Assembly (NCBI RefSeq): GCF_024124665.1
Contig: NZ_JAMXSB010000009.1
Span: 62,001 to 126,000 of the forward strand
Origin: Pleionea sp. CnH1-48
GTDB taxonomy: Bacteria > Pseudomonadota > Gammaproteobacteria > Enterobacterales > Kangiellaceae
DNA: 64,000 bases
Direction of reading: 5' to 3'
The translations under genes were made by a program, and so were the position numbers. Below the pieces are notes generated by a model that had not been told where the DNA came from, did no database searches, and saw nothing but the letters and a program-made list of their open reading frames with translations. This document shows positions 51,363-60,098 of the stretch, in pieces (positions within the stretch are counted from its first letter, which is position 1; every line of letters begins with the position of its first letter).

Positions 51363-52178
51363 ATGGAAAGCTCAATTTCGTTGGCCATTTATCGCAGCAT
51401 TTTTATTTCGGATATTCATTTAGGCACTAAAGACTGCAAAGCAGACTATTTATATCATTGTTTAAGCCAGCTTCGGTGCGATACTCTTTTTTTGGTTGGT
51501 GATATCGTTGATCTTTGGGCGTTAAGGCGCAAAGCTTACTGGCCTGAATCTCATCATAAACTCTTTAATAAATTTGTTGAGCTGGCACAAAGTGGCACGC
51601 GTGTTGTTTACATTCCTGGTAATCACGATGAAGCCATACGAGATTATTTGCATCTTAATATTGCTCAAGTTGAATTATTTGAAGAGTATCATCACTTAAC
51701 TAATGCCAATAAACGTTTGTTGGTTATTCATGGTGATGTGTTTGACAGTGCCGTCAGAGCGGCCCCTTTGCTCACCTGGACAGGCGATTGTTTGTATGAC
51801 TTTTTATTATTTTTAAATCGATGTTATAGTCGATTGCGAAAACTCTTTGGCCGCCCCTATTGGTCATTATCAACTTTTATCAAGTCTAAGGTTTCTAAAG
51901 CTCAGGAGTATATTTCTCGTTATCGTTGTGCTGCACTCAAGTGTGCAAAAAACAAAGGCTTCGATGGTGTTGTTTGTGGGCATATTCATCAGCCCGATCT
52001 GTGCGAAACTGAGCAAGGAATTTATGCTAATTGTGGCGACTGGATAGAGAACTGTACTTTATTAGTTGAGCACTTGAACGGAGATATGGAACTCGTTCGC
52101 TGGACAGAAGTGCAACAAGCTATCTCTCAGTATCGAACACAAGTTTCGTCTATGGATGATTTAAATGAAGCAGCGTAA
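51363..52178 (+). CDS. LpxH-like metallophosphoesterase (UDP-2,3-diacylglucosamine diphosphatase family)
   Basis: The 271-residue protein is a calcineurin-like phosphoesterase with all the metal motifs: FISDIHLGTKDCK (D-x-H), LVGDIVDLWALR (GDxxD), YIPGNHDEAIRDY (GNHD), VIHGDVFDSAVRAAPLLTWTGDCLYDFL and VVCGHIHQPDL (GHxH). It resembles the LpxH group that cleaves UDP-2,3-diacylglucosamine in lipid A synthesis, and the middle basic-aromatic insert (LNRCYSRLRKLFGRPYWSLSTFIKSK) fits lipid binding. A second, non-LpxA-locus LpxH-type enzyme next to an acyltransferase gene suggests a lipid role. The exact substrate is unproven. Spacing of 108 bp to ygiF and 120 bp to olsF. Confidence 0.8.
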   Translation: MESSISLAIYRSIFISDIHLGTKDCKADYLYHCLSQLRCDTLFLVGDIVDLWALRRKAYWPESHHKLFNKFVELAQSGTRVVYIPGNHDEAIRDYLHLNIAQVELFEEYHHLTNANKRLLVIHGDVFDSAVRAAPLLTWTGDCLYDFLLFLNRCYSRLRKLFGRPYWSLSTFIKSKVSKAQEYISRYRCAALKCAKNKGFDGVVCGHIHQPDLCETEQGIYANCGDWIENCTLLVEHLNGDMELVRWTEVQQAISQYRTQVSSMDDLNEAA

Positions 52179-52211
52179 TCGATTGCCTCTAATTATCGCA
52201 CGTTGATTTGT

Positions 52212-52251
52212 CTGTCATAAAATATACATTTTTCTGTCACCTGGCTTTCAC
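52212..52251 (+). promoter_or_regulatory. Pho-box-like array upstream of olsF
   Basis: Seven-base units at an 11-bp period are seen: CTGTCAT (52212-52218), TATACAT (52223-52229), CTGTCAC (52234-52240) and CTTTCAC (52245-52251). They are separated by AAAA, TTTT and CTGG. This is the PhoB-binding arrangement (7-bp direct repeats, 4-bp AT-rich spacers). A TATATT -10-like element (52260-52265) follows after eight bases, and the olsF ATG is at 52299. Confidence 0.65.
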
Positions 52252-52298
52252 TGCGTCTTTATATTCTGAGCAAGTGTGTAATAAGCTCCGATGATTTT

Positions 52299-54011
52299 AT
52301 GTTTACCGTCGAAAAAGTAATATCTGAGAAATATCCCGATATCACTAGAAAACCTATGTTTTTTAAACTAGTGACAGGGGTACTGAAGTACTTGCTGCAT
52401 GAGCGTGAGTGTCGTCAATTTGAGAAAGATTATCCTCACCTTGATGGTCTTGATTTTGTAGAGCAAACTCTTGATTACTTTGATTTTAGTTATGCGATTT
52501 CTAATCGAGACCGAGAGCGTATTCCTGCATCTGGTCGAGTGGTTATTGTAGCCAATCATCCTATTGGATCACTTGATGGGTTAGCGCTGCTTAAATTGAT
52601 CAGCGAGATACGTAATGACGTAAAAGTCGTTGCCAACGATATGCTGATGGCATTGAAGCCGTTACATAGTTTAATACTTCCAGTAAATAATATGGAAGGT
52701 AACACGCCTAAAGAAAACTTAAAGAAGATCAATGAACACTTAGAAAACGAAGGCGTTGTCATTATTTTTCCTGCGGGCGAAGTTTCTCGTATGAGCTTTT
52801 CTGGCGTAAAAGACGGCGAGTGGCGCAGTGGATTTCTTAATATCGCTCGATCAGCTAACGCACCGATACTTCCATTGTTTGTTGATGCTCGTAACTCGAT
52901 GGCATTTTATTTGGCATCGTTTGTTTATAAGCCGTTAGCAACATTGCTCTTAGTCAAAGAGATGATGAAACAAACAAAGAAAACGGTGACCATCAAAGCG
53001 GGAGATATGATTCCGTTCGAGCAGTTTAAAAGTGGCAAACTAAAAAAGAAACCTTTGGTGCAGCTATTCCGAAAACACCTTTATAAAATCGGCAAAAATA
53101 GACCGGGTGTTTTTAAGACGCAATCGGCTATTGCTCATCCAGAGAGTCCTTGTCTAGTTTATGAAGAGCTGCAACAACATCAGTTGATCGGTGAGACGCC
53201 AGATAAAAAGCTTATCTATTTATGTCAGTCATTAATTGACTCTGTGGTGTTACGTGAAATTGGTCGTCTTCGAGAGGTCGCTTTTCGTGCGGTAGGAGAA
53301 GGCAGTGGCAAAAAGCGTGACACGGATCTTTATGATCGCCACTACTATCATTTGGTCCTATGGGATCGCGATGCAATGGAAATTGTTGGAGCCTATCGAT
53401 TCTGTGAAACAAAAAAAGTGATTGAGCAGCAAGGTATTGATGGTCTCTATAGCAGCACTCTGTTTGATTATAAAGAGGGAATGTCGTCTTACCTGGATTC
53501 TGCACTCGAGTTAGGACGTAGTTTCGTCCAGCCTAAATACTGGGGTAAGCGCAGTCTAGATTATCTATGGTTTGGAATTGGGGCCTTCTTAAAGTCTAAC
53601 CCTCAGTGTCGTTATCTTTATGGGCCTGTAAGCATCAGCAATGATATGCCTGCGGCGGCAAAAGATTTGTTGATTTATTTTTATAAGTTGTATTTTTCAC
53701 AACCCCAGGTGATGGCTCAGTCTTATCAACCTTATAAGGTCAGTGATGATGCCTTAAGTGAATTACGAGCCAAGTTTGTCGGTAACGATTACAAGGCCGA
53801 CTTCACACAACTGAAAGATTATCTTGCTAATATGGGTTGTGCGGTACCGACGCTTTATAAGCAATATACTGAGTTGTGCGAACCAGGCGGTGTTCAGTTT
53901 TTAGATTTTGGCATCGATCCCGACTTTGCCGGATGTGTCGATGGACTTGTTTTAGTGGACCTTGCTTTGTTAAAAGAAAAAAAACGCAAACGTTATATGA
54001 AGCCTGAATAG
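52299..54011 (+). CDS. olsF: OlsF-type bifunctional ornithine lipid synthase
   Basis: The 570-residue protein fuses two acyltransferases. The N-terminal half is a PlsC-like O-acyltransferase with VIVANHPIGSLDGLALLKLI (NHxxxxD-type motif), MEGNTPKENLKKI and VIIFPAGEVSRMSF. The C-terminal half (from about 300) is a GNAT/OlsB-like N-acyltransferase: LIDSVVLREIGRLREVAFRAVGEGSGKKRDTDLYD, HLVLWDRDAMEIVGAYRFCETKKV, YLDSALELGRSFVQPKYWGKRSLDYLWFGIGAFL and YLYGPVSISNDMP. Together they would make ornithine lipids from acyl carriers and ornithine. This matches the OlsF fusion known from gammaproteobacteria. The gene follows the LpxH-like gene and a PhoB-type array, fitting phosphate-starvation control. 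Confidence 0.87.
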   Translation: MFTVEKVISEKYPDITRKPMFFKLVTGVLKYLLHERECRQFEKDYPHLDGLDFVEQTLDYFDFSYAISNRDRERIPASGRVVIVANHPIGSLDGLALLKLISEIRNDVKVVANDMLMALKPLHSLILPVNNMEGNTPKENLKKINEHLENEGVVIIFPAGEVSRMSFSGVKDGEWRSGFLNIARSANAPILPLFVDARNSMAFYLASFVYKPLATLLLVKEMMKQTKKTVTIKAGDMIPFEQFKSGKLKKKPLVQLFRKHLYKIGKNRPGVFKTQSAIAHPESPCLVYEELQQHQLIGETPDKKLIYLCQSLIDSVVLREIGRLREVAFRAVGEGSGKKRDTDLYDRHYYHLVLWDRDAMEIVGAYRFCETKKVIEQQGIDGLYSSTLFDYKEGMSSYLDSALELGRSFVQPKYWGKRSLDYLWFGIGAFLKSNPQCRYLYGPVSISNDMPAAAKDLLIYFYKLYFSQPQVMAQSYQPYKVSDDALSELRAKFVGNDYKADFTQLKDYLANMGCAVPTLYKQYTELCEPGGVQFLDFGIDPDFAGCVDGLVLVDLALLKEKKRKRYMKPE

Positions 54012-54048
54012 GTGGATATCAGGCATCAACATATTTCTGGAGAGAATC

Positions 54049-54210
54049 ATGAGAGGCCTGATCACAAAATGGAAAAATGCAATTAAGCAAAAGGTATTGC
54101 TAAAAAACAAGGAGTATCAATGGTGTTATCGAGCTAGCAAAGCTGCTCCCCTTGATCGCACCTCTGAGGGGATGGATTCCCTGTTACGTTTTTATTTTAT
54201 TCCCGACTAA
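54049..54210 (+). CDS. Short protein of 53 residues, unknown
   Basis: The small frame starts with ATG at 54049, seven bases after a good CTGGAGAG site, and ends with TAA at 54210. The product is basic and without a membrane segment: MRGLITKWKNAIKQKVLL at the start, a YQWCYRASKAAP middle and an SLLRFYFIPD end. It lies between olsF and the peroxiredoxin gene, 37 bp after the olsF stop. I recognise no family. Its clean ribosome site argues for a real gene; the length keeps confidence modest. Confidence 0.45.
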   Translation: MRGLITKWKNAIKQKVLLKNKEYQWCYRASKAAPLDRTSEGMDSLLRFYFIPD

Positions 54211-54307
54211 GGGAGCCGAAAAGATCGAAAGAGAGAGTTGCTTTGATGATTCTTAAAGATCTAAACTGGTACCTTATTATTTGATTTGCTAACTAAGAGA
54301 ATAATTT

Positions 54308-54781
54308 ATGATATCAGTAGGCGATAAAATACCTGATGTTCCTTTACAGTTATTAAGCGAAAGCGGTGCTCAGGATGTTGATTTTGAGCAGCTTTTTGCC
54401 AATAAAAAAGTTGTCGTGTTTGCCGTACCTGGCGCTTTTACTCCCACTTGTTCAAAAGCTCACTTGCCCGGCTTTGTGGTTCATGCTGATCAGATTAAAG
54501 CCAAGGGGGTAGACACCATCGCTTGTGTTTCGGTGAATGACTCATTTGTAATGAAGGCATGGGGTGATGCCAGTAATGCCGAAGACATTATGATGTTAGG
54601 TGACGGTGATGGCGCATTTACCAAAGCACTAGGGTTGGATGTTGAGACGGGCAGTTTTGGTGGACTGCGTTCACGTCGTTATTCAATGATTGTGGATAAT
54701 GGGGTTGTGACCCAGCTGAATTTGGAAGAGCCTAAGCAGTTTGAAGTGAGTAACGCTGAAACACTATTGCAGCAGCTATAA
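54308..54781 (+). CDS. Peroxiredoxin of the Prx5 type
   Basis: The 157-residue protein reduces hydrogen peroxide and organic peroxides with a peroxidatic Cys in FAVPGAFTPTCSKAHLPGF (Cys about position 49). GDKIPDVPLQLL, KGVDTIACVSVNDSFVMKAWGDA, MLGDGDGAFTKALGLDVETGSFGGLRSRRYSMIVDNGVV are the other Prx5/AHP1 marks. No C-terminal glutaredoxin domain is fused, so an external thiol donor is needed. The ATG follows an AAGAGA site. No regulator is adjacent. Confidence 0.93.
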   Translation: MISVGDKIPDVPLQLLSESGAQDVDFEQLFANKKVVVFAVPGAFTPTCSKAHLPGFVVHADQIKAKGVDTIACVSVNDSFVMKAWGDASNAEDIMMLGDGDGAFTKALGLDVETGSFGGLRSRRYSMIVDNGVVTQLNLEEPKQFEVSNAETLLQQL

Positions 54782-55123
54782 GCTGCCATTGCTAACATAA
54801 ATGCCAGGGAAGGGCTTAAAAGGGTATAGTAACCTTATATTGTTTATGGATGATTCTTAAAAATGCTCAAATGGATGCTTGAAAACTGGTCGATTTTAAG
54901 TAACTCGGTTATTTGTCACTATTATATTCAGTTTTTTTTTAATATTCTTTCAAGGTCGTGTTTTAAACCGGGTTAGACAACTTGACCAAAATAATAACCT
55001 CCCATTTTATGGGGTAACAAAAAAGACTGTGAACTCTGTCACAGTTTGAATTGGTTTAGCGGTTAAGTTGTTGGTAGTCTTCTGGGAAAAGACTCTATAT
55101 GACCCATTTGATAAAGTGAACTG
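54782..55123. other. Intergenic region with CRP-type site
   Basis: No gene is visible in these 342 bp. The first part (54782-55000) is A/T-rich without recognisable signals. The CRP-type palindrome at 55026-55045 and the following 78 bp should contain the promoter of the TPR-GGDEF gene. Confidence 0.4.
55026..55045. promoter_or_regulatory. CRP/Vfr-type binding site
   Basis: ACTGTGA-ACTCTG-TCACAGT is a perfect match to TGTGA-N6-TCACA, with seven-base arms. Its centre is about 88 bp before the GTG of the TPR-GGDEF gene. It could also be read as a hairpin with a T run on the minus strand, but no minus-strand gene ends here. Confidence 0.65.
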
Positions 55124-56986
55124 GTGACCGTGACGGTATTTCGCACAGTATTTATTTTTTTTGTTTGCCTATCCATAAGCAGTATCCGTGCTGAGGTTGG
55201 AGATATCCAATCTCAGCTTGATGAGGTTCGTGCTGTTATGTTGCAGCAACCAGATGCAGCGGAAACCAAACTCAAACAATTGTTAAGCGATGCCCAAAAT
55301 ACTGCTCAGCGTATAGCGGTGAGTGTTGTTCTTGCTGAGCTTTATATTGAGAAAGAAGAAGCCATATTGGCTCGCAACCATGCACAAGCTGCCTTGGAAT
55401 TGATCGCTGATAGGCAGTTTGTGGCACTACGCATTGAGGCATCGATTCATTTAGGTGCTTCCTATCTGATAGAAAAAGACTTTACCAGCGCTCTGGATTT
55501 ATTTCGACAAAGTCGTCACGAGGCCAAGCTCAATGCATTGCTCCGATTAGAGGCGCAAGCTCTATACCACATGGCTTATGTTTATTATGTTCAGTGGCGA
55601 TCAGCAGAGGCATTGGCAGCCATACAAAGTGCTTACGATATTTACCAAACGTTAGATGAGGATCCCCGAGGCAAAGCAATCTGCTTGGTGATATTAGGGA
55701 ATATCTACAACGATTTCGCTGATTATGAAACGGCGCACAGTTACTTCGAACAATCTTTACCACTGTATAAAAAAGTCAATGACCTGCTCAGTTATTCGGT
55801 TTCTTTGTATGCCTTGGCAACGAATGCTGTGAACAATAATAAATTGGGTATTGCGGAAAAATATTTTACTGAGCTTAAGCAAATGTCGATCTTACGACAA
55901 GACTCATTGAACTTGTTGTACGCTAATTTAGGCTTGGGGCGAACCTACAATCATCAGGATAAACTAGACAGTGCCAAGGAGTATTTGCAAACGGCACTTA
56001 AGCAAGCAAGAGAAATGCAATTGCGCCACATCGAGTATGAAGCTTTAACGATGCTCAGTGGAACACTTATGAAAATGCAGGATATTGTGGCAGCAGAAAA
56101 CTACATCGATCAGGCTCGTAACTTTTTAGAAGAAAACGGTGATGTCAATTTTAAAGTCCATGTGTATGAGTTAATGTTTGACTTAAAGTCTCGTCAAGGT
56201 AAGTATGAAGAAGCAACCTTGTGGGGCGAGAAATGGAAAACCTTGTATAAAAAAATTGTACAAGAGACGAATAAAAAGCAAACCCACGAAATGAAAGTGC
56301 GTTATGAAGTTGAGCGAGAGGTCGCTGAAAAGAAACTATTGGCAAAAACCATTGAGATTGATAAGGCGCTGATCAAGCAACGAGAGACAGCCAGCGAAAC
56401 ACAAAAGAAGTGGTTGGTTGCTACCTGTTTGTTATCCTTGGTTCTCATAGGCAGTCTTTTATTTTTAACTCGCACGCAAATAAGATTATATCGTTTGGTC
56501 AATTCCGATAATGTCACTGGCATAGCAAACCGTTACCGAACATTGACGGAAGCGTCTCGCCTGATGCACTGGTCACGCCGATTAAAGCAACCTTTTAGCC
56601 TGGTAATATTTCATTTGGATGGACTTAAAAGCGCGGGCTCACAATTGGGGGATATTAGTGCTAATGAGCAGTTAAAAGACATTGCTCGAATGGCCAGTAC
56701 TTCTTGTCGTTCCAGTGAGTTTGTTGGGCGTATTAGTGATGATGAATTTTTGTTGGTTATGCCAAATCGAAGCCTCGACAGTGCTTTTGTTAAAGCTGGA
56801 GAATTGAAGATGAGCATTGATGCCTATACAAAAACATTGAAAGAGAATGGATTTCCCTTTACTTCCAGTTTTGGAGTGGTGGCTCAGTCGGTAGAAAACG
56901 ATATGAACCAGCTACTCGAAAAAGCCATACTTGCCTTACAAAAAGCTAAATCTTCAGACGGTGAGCAGATCAGTTCAATCGGTTAA
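55124..56986 (+). CDS. TPR-repeat membrane protein with divergent GGDEF domain
   Basis: The 620-residue protein has a signal peptide (FRTVFIFFVCLSISSIRAEVG) and a periplasmic array of tetratricopeptide repeats (about 30-380; RFVALRIEASIHLGASYLIEKDFTSALDLF, ICLVILGNIYNDFADYETAHSYFEQSLPLYKK, LGLGRTYNHQDKLDSAKEYLQTALKQAREM). A coiled coil, a membrane helix (about 425-447) and a C-terminal GGDEF domain follow. The signature reads RISDDEF instead of RxGGDEF, and the first metal Asp region is FHLDGLKSAGS, so cyclase activity is doubtful. GTG at 55124 is the start. A CRP-type site precedes it. It is co-directional with no other gene. Confidence 0.82.
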   Translation: MTVTVFRTVFIFFVCLSISSIRAEVGDIQSQLDEVRAVMLQQPDAAETKLKQLLSDAQNTAQRIAVSVVLAELYIEKEEAILARNHAQAALELIADRQFVALRIEASIHLGASYLIEKDFTSALDLFRQSRHEAKLNALLRLEAQALYHMAYVYYVQWRSAEALAAIQSAYDIYQTLDEDPRGKAICLVILGNIYNDFADYETAHSYFEQSLPLYKKVNDLLSYSVSLYALATNAVNNNKLGIAEKYFTELKQMSILRQDSLNLLYANLGLGRTYNHQDKLDSAKEYLQTALKQAREMQLRHIEYEALTMLSGTLMKMQDIVAAENYIDQARNFLEENGDVNFKVHVYELMFDLKSRQGKYEEATLWGEKWKTLYKKIVQETNKKQTHEMKVRYEVEREVAEKKLLAKTIEIDKALIKQRETASETQKKWLVATCLLSLVLIGSLLFLTRTQIRLYRLVNSDNVTGIANRYRTLTEASRLMHWSRRLKQPFSLVIFHLDGLKSAGSQLGDISANEQLKDIARMASTSCRSSEFVGRISDDEFLLVMPNRSLDSAFVKAGELKMSIDAYTKTLKENGFPFTSSFGVVAQSVENDMNQLLEKAILALQKAKSSDGEQISSIG

Positions 56987-57023
56987 TGCGAAAAACTGTT
57001 TATTAAGGATTAGAGGCGACGGC

Positions 57024-57686
57024 TTACTTTTCTTGCTGTTGCTCAATCAACGAAGCGATGGCGTTTCCTGCATCTTCAATATGTTGCTTCAGTAATTTGC
57101 ACGCTGCTCTTTTATTGCCTTCTCGACATAGCTCCAACAGTTCTCTATGTTCTGACTCTGCTTGCGGGATTTTATTGGTTAATAGCAATTGCAGGCGAAT
57201 ATAGCGATCAGAGCTGGTATTTAATGACCGAATTAAATCGAGAGTGAAAGTACGATGTGAGGGTTGGTAAAGTGTATTGTGGAATTCCTGATTAAGCTCA
57301 CTCCAGTTTTCGATAGATTCGCCAGAGTTCAGCAGAGAATCAAAGCGATCTAGAATGTTTTCGGCTTTATCCCAGTCTTCTTGCTGTTGATTCGATATGG
57401 CTAGCTTCAGTACTTCGGTTTCGAGCATGGCTCTTAACTCAAAAAGCTCACGGCATTCATCGGGAGACAACTCCGTCGCGACGGCTCCTTTGTGGGCTTC
57501 AAATTTAACTAAGCCTTCTGCCTCTAGTTGTAACAGAGCTTCACGAACTGGGATTCTGCTAACTTTTAACTCATCCGCCAGCGCATTTTGCCTTAGCGGC
57601 TGGCCTCCTTTGATGGCTCCGCTAAGAATTTTCTCTCGAATTGCTTCCGCTACAGCCTGGGTTCTCGTTTTATATTCTATTGTCAT
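57024..57686 (-). CDS. GntR-family regulator, FadR/FCD type
   Basis: The 220-residue protein has an N-terminal GntR winged helix (RTQAVAEAIREKILSGAIKGGQPLRQNALADELKVSRIPVREALLQLEAEGLVKFEAHKGAVATELS). The C-terminal all-helical FCD ligand domain is at about 85-210 (ELFELRAMLETEVLKLAI, NQEFHNTLYQPSHRTFTLDLIRSLNTSSDRYIRLQL, EHRELLELCREGNKRAACKLLKQHI). The DxExFHxxLY and His-rich helices likely bind a metal and an organic acid. The target pathway is unknown. dapE lies 179 bp upstream on the same strand and may be regulated by it, or not. Confidence 0.92.
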   Translation of the reverse strand: MTIEYKTRTQAVAEAIREKILSGAIKGGQPLRQNALADELKVSRIPVREALLQLEAEGLVKFEAHKGAVATELSPDECRELFELRAMLETEVLKLAISNQQQEDWDKAENILDRFDSLLNSGESIENWSELNQEFHNTLYQPSHRTFTLDLIRSLNTSSDRYIRLQLLLTNKIPQAESEHRELLELCREGNKRAACKLLKQHIEDAGNAIASLIEQQQEK

Positions 57687-57865
57687 AAGCCGATCTAAAT
57701 ACTCCTTAATAGGACATTATAACCATTAGATATAGAAATAACAGGCCAGACCCGTAAGGAAAAGAGGAATCAGGCGCATGATCCACAAAGTTCCATAATT
57801 GAAGGTAAAAAAGCCGCTAATAGCCTTTCTTATGCTAGGGGTAATTAGGCTAGGTTATCCAATAT

Positions 57866-59050
57866 TTAGAATATTTTAGTTAATAATTGCAGGTATATAT
57901 CTCTCAAAGCTATGAGATCGGCAATGGATACCCGCTCATTAAATTGGTGAATGGTCTGATTGGGGACGCCGATTTCGTAGACTTCGCCTGCGAGTGTGGC
58001 AACAAATCGGCCATCAGAAGTGCCACCAGAGGTCGATAAAGCGGGGTGGTGTCCTGTCACTTCAAAGATGGACTTTTCTAACGCAGGTAATAAATAACTG
58101 CCTTGGGTATTAGCGTCAGTCATGTAGGGAAAACAAGGACGATCCCAACTGATACGGTACTCGTCGGCGACTGGATTAATCGTATTAACGATGACCTCGT
58201 TGAGGCTTTTTTCTGACCATTGGTGACTGTAGCGGATGTTAAAGTGGATATGACAAACGTGGGGGCTTACATTATCAACAAAGTCGCCGGAGTCCACATG
58301 GGTGATCTGCAAACTGGTTCCTGGAAAGTCCTGGCTGCCCTGATCCCATTGAATTTGATTGAGGGCTGAGATCACCTCACCCATGATGTGTACTGGATTA
58401 ATAATATGATGGGGATAAGCAACGTGGCCCGCTTTGCCTTCAATGGTTAGTTTACCTGATATTGCACCGCGACGGCCCACCTTAATTGTGTCGCCAGTAA
58501 AACGACTGGCTGTGGGCTCGCCCACAATACAGGCATCAAGAGTGACATTTTGTTGTTTAAGGTGCTCAACGATGGCGCGCGTGCCATACTCTGCTTCGCC
58601 TTCTTCATCTGAAGTGACCAAAAAGTACAAACTGCCATTAAAATCAGCGTTGTCTTGTAGGAATTGTTCGAGAGCGACTAGCCAGCAGGCGAGGCCACTT
58701 TTCATGTCGGCTGCGCCACGACCATAAATAAAGCCTTGGTGCATTTGGGCGGAAAAAGGAGGATACAACCAACGGGATTCATCTCCTGCTGGGACGACGT
58801 CCGTATGTCCAACAAAACCTATTGCTGGCTTTCCTTCACCATACTTGGCAATTAAATTGGTGACGCCGTTTAAATTGAAGATCTGGCATTCAAATCCTAG
58901 CCGTTGCAGACGTTGGGCCAACCAGGGGATGCAGTCGCCGTCATTGGGAGTTATCGAGGGTTTGCGGATCAGCTCTTGAATATAACGAATAAGGCGTAGA
59001 CTTTCTTCGGCTCGATATTTTTTTTCCGGTAAATAGGGCTGCATAAGCAT
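57866..59050 (-). CDS. dapE: Succinyl-diaminopimelate desuccinylase-like M20 peptidase (DapE)
   Basis: The enzyme hydrolyses N-succinyl-LL-diaminopimelate in lysine and peptidoglycan precursor synthesis. The 394-residue protein of the M20 family has the metal and catalytic residues in FVGHTDVVPAGDES, YGRGAADMKSGLACWL, LVTSDEEGEAEYGTRAIV, CIVGEPTASRFTGDTIKVGRRGAI and SGGTSDGRFVATL. A dimerisation domain with GHVAYPHHIINPVH lies between. Blocks and length match E. coli DapE (375) with about 15 extra N-terminal residues. The first ATG at 59050 or the second two codons later may be used. Other M20 substrates cannot be excluded. It is isolated from other dap genes. Confidence 0.88.
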   Translation of the reverse strand: MLMQPYLPEKKYRAEESLRLIRYIQELIRKPSITPNDGDCIPWLAQRLQRLGFECQIFNLNGVTNLIAKYGEGKPAIGFVGHTDVVPAGDESRWLYPPFSAQMHQGFIYGRGAADMKSGLACWLVALEQFLQDNADFNGSLYFLVTSDEEGEAEYGTRAIVEHLKQQNVTLDACIVGEPTASRFTGDTIKVGRRGAISGKLTIEGKAGHVAYPHHIINPVHIMGEVISALNQIQWDQGSQDFPGTSLQITHVDSGDFVDNVSPHVCHIHFNIRYSHQWSEKSLNEVIVNTINPVADEYRISWDRPCFPYMTDANTQGSYLLPALEKSIFEVTGHHPALSTSGGTSDGRFVATLAGEVYEIGVPNQTIHQFNERVSIADLIALRDIYLQLLTKIF

Positions 59051-59183
59051 TGTTAAAAAGGATCATATTGATTGCCATATCGCTAGGCTATTGAGCTGGC
59101 GTTGCACCTTTATGAATGGCGCATGATGCTTTTATGTCGTTCGATGCGTTGCGTTTGGGATAAGGTGGTGTTGATATTTTTTC

Positions 59184-60098
59184 CTATTGCCAGTTTTGTA
59201 AGAAGGCAGCAACGCTGCGCCCCAGAGCCTGTAGTTGATAACCCCCTTCTAAAAACGCTATGCCTTTTCCTGTGGCGGTTGCCTGGGCTTGTGCTTTTAG
59301 TGTTTCGCCAAAGTAAGCATAATCATCATCGGTCAAGTTTAGTTGGGCCAAAGGGTCGTCTTGATGCGCGTCAAAGCCTGCGGAAACAAGTAATAAATCG
59401 GGTGCATAATCGGCAATCGCTGGAATAACCTGTTCGCGCCAAATCGTTCGAATGTCTTCACTGCCTGTTGCTGCAGGCAGAGGAATATTAAAAATATTAT
59501 CGGCCAAGGGCTCTTCGCCACTGAAGGGATACAAAGGTGATTGGAAAGTGGAACAAAGCCAGAGCCCATCTTTGCCCGCCACAATATTCTCAGTGCCATT
59601 ACCATGATGCACGTCAAAATCAATTATGGCTACGCGTTCATAGCCTTGTTGTCGAGCGTAGAGCGCGGTGATAGCAATATTGTTAAAAATACAAAAGCCC
59701 ATGGCTTTGTTGTGCTCGGCGTGATGTCCTGGAGGGCGCATGGCGCAGAAAGCTCGCTGCACTTCTCCTTGAGCTATCAAGTCCAAAGCTTGTGGGCCTG
59801 AGCCTGCTGCTAAGAGTGCGGCTTTTAGCGAGGCGCTGTTCATTTGAGTGTCTGCGTCGAGCTGTAAGTAGCCTTGTGAGGGGGCGTGAGTTAACACATA
59901 GTCCAGATACTCTGTCTGGTGGGCCAGTTGAAGTTGTCTTTGTGTCGCAGGTTGGGCTTTAACATGATAAAAGGCATCCCACAGCCCGCATTGCTGCAAA
60001 GCGTTTTCTATGCTGTTGAGTCTGGCGGGTGCTTCAGGATGCGAATTGCCCATTTCGTGAGCCAGACAATGTTGATGATAAAGATAATACAGCCCCAT
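59184..60098 (-). CDS. Histone-deacetylase-family (acetylpolyamine amidohydrolase-like) protein
   Basis: The 304-residue zinc hydrolase has the family marks GLYYLYHQHCLAHEMGNSHPEAPARL, RPPGHHAEHNKAMGFCIFNNIAITALYARQQGYERVAIIDFDVHHGNGTENIVAGKDG and LLVSAGFDAHQDDPLAQLNLTDDDYAYFGE. The His-His pair is the catalytic dyad, and DxDxHHG with the AGFDAH Asp bind zinc. Bacterial members deacetylate polyamines or other acetyl-amines, or are acetoin-type AcuC proteins. ATG at 60098 has an AGGGAG site; an in-frame start 22 codons upstream is less likely. Divergent from the nitrilase gene. Confidence 0.92.
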   Translation of the reverse strand: MGLYYLYHQHCLAHEMGNSHPEAPARLNSIENALQQCGLWDAFYHVKAQPATQRQLQLAHQTEYLDYVLTHAPSQGYLQLDADTQMNSASLKAALLAAGSGPQALDLIAQGEVQRAFCAMRPPGHHAEHNKAMGFCIFNNIAITALYARQQGYERVAIIDFDVHHGNGTENIVAGKDGLWLCSTFQSPLYPFSGEEPLADNIFNIPLPAATGSEDIRTIWREQVIPAIADYAPDLLLVSAGFDAHQDDPLAQLNLTDDDYAYFGETLKAQAQATATGKGIAFLEGGYQLQALGRSVAAFLQNWQ

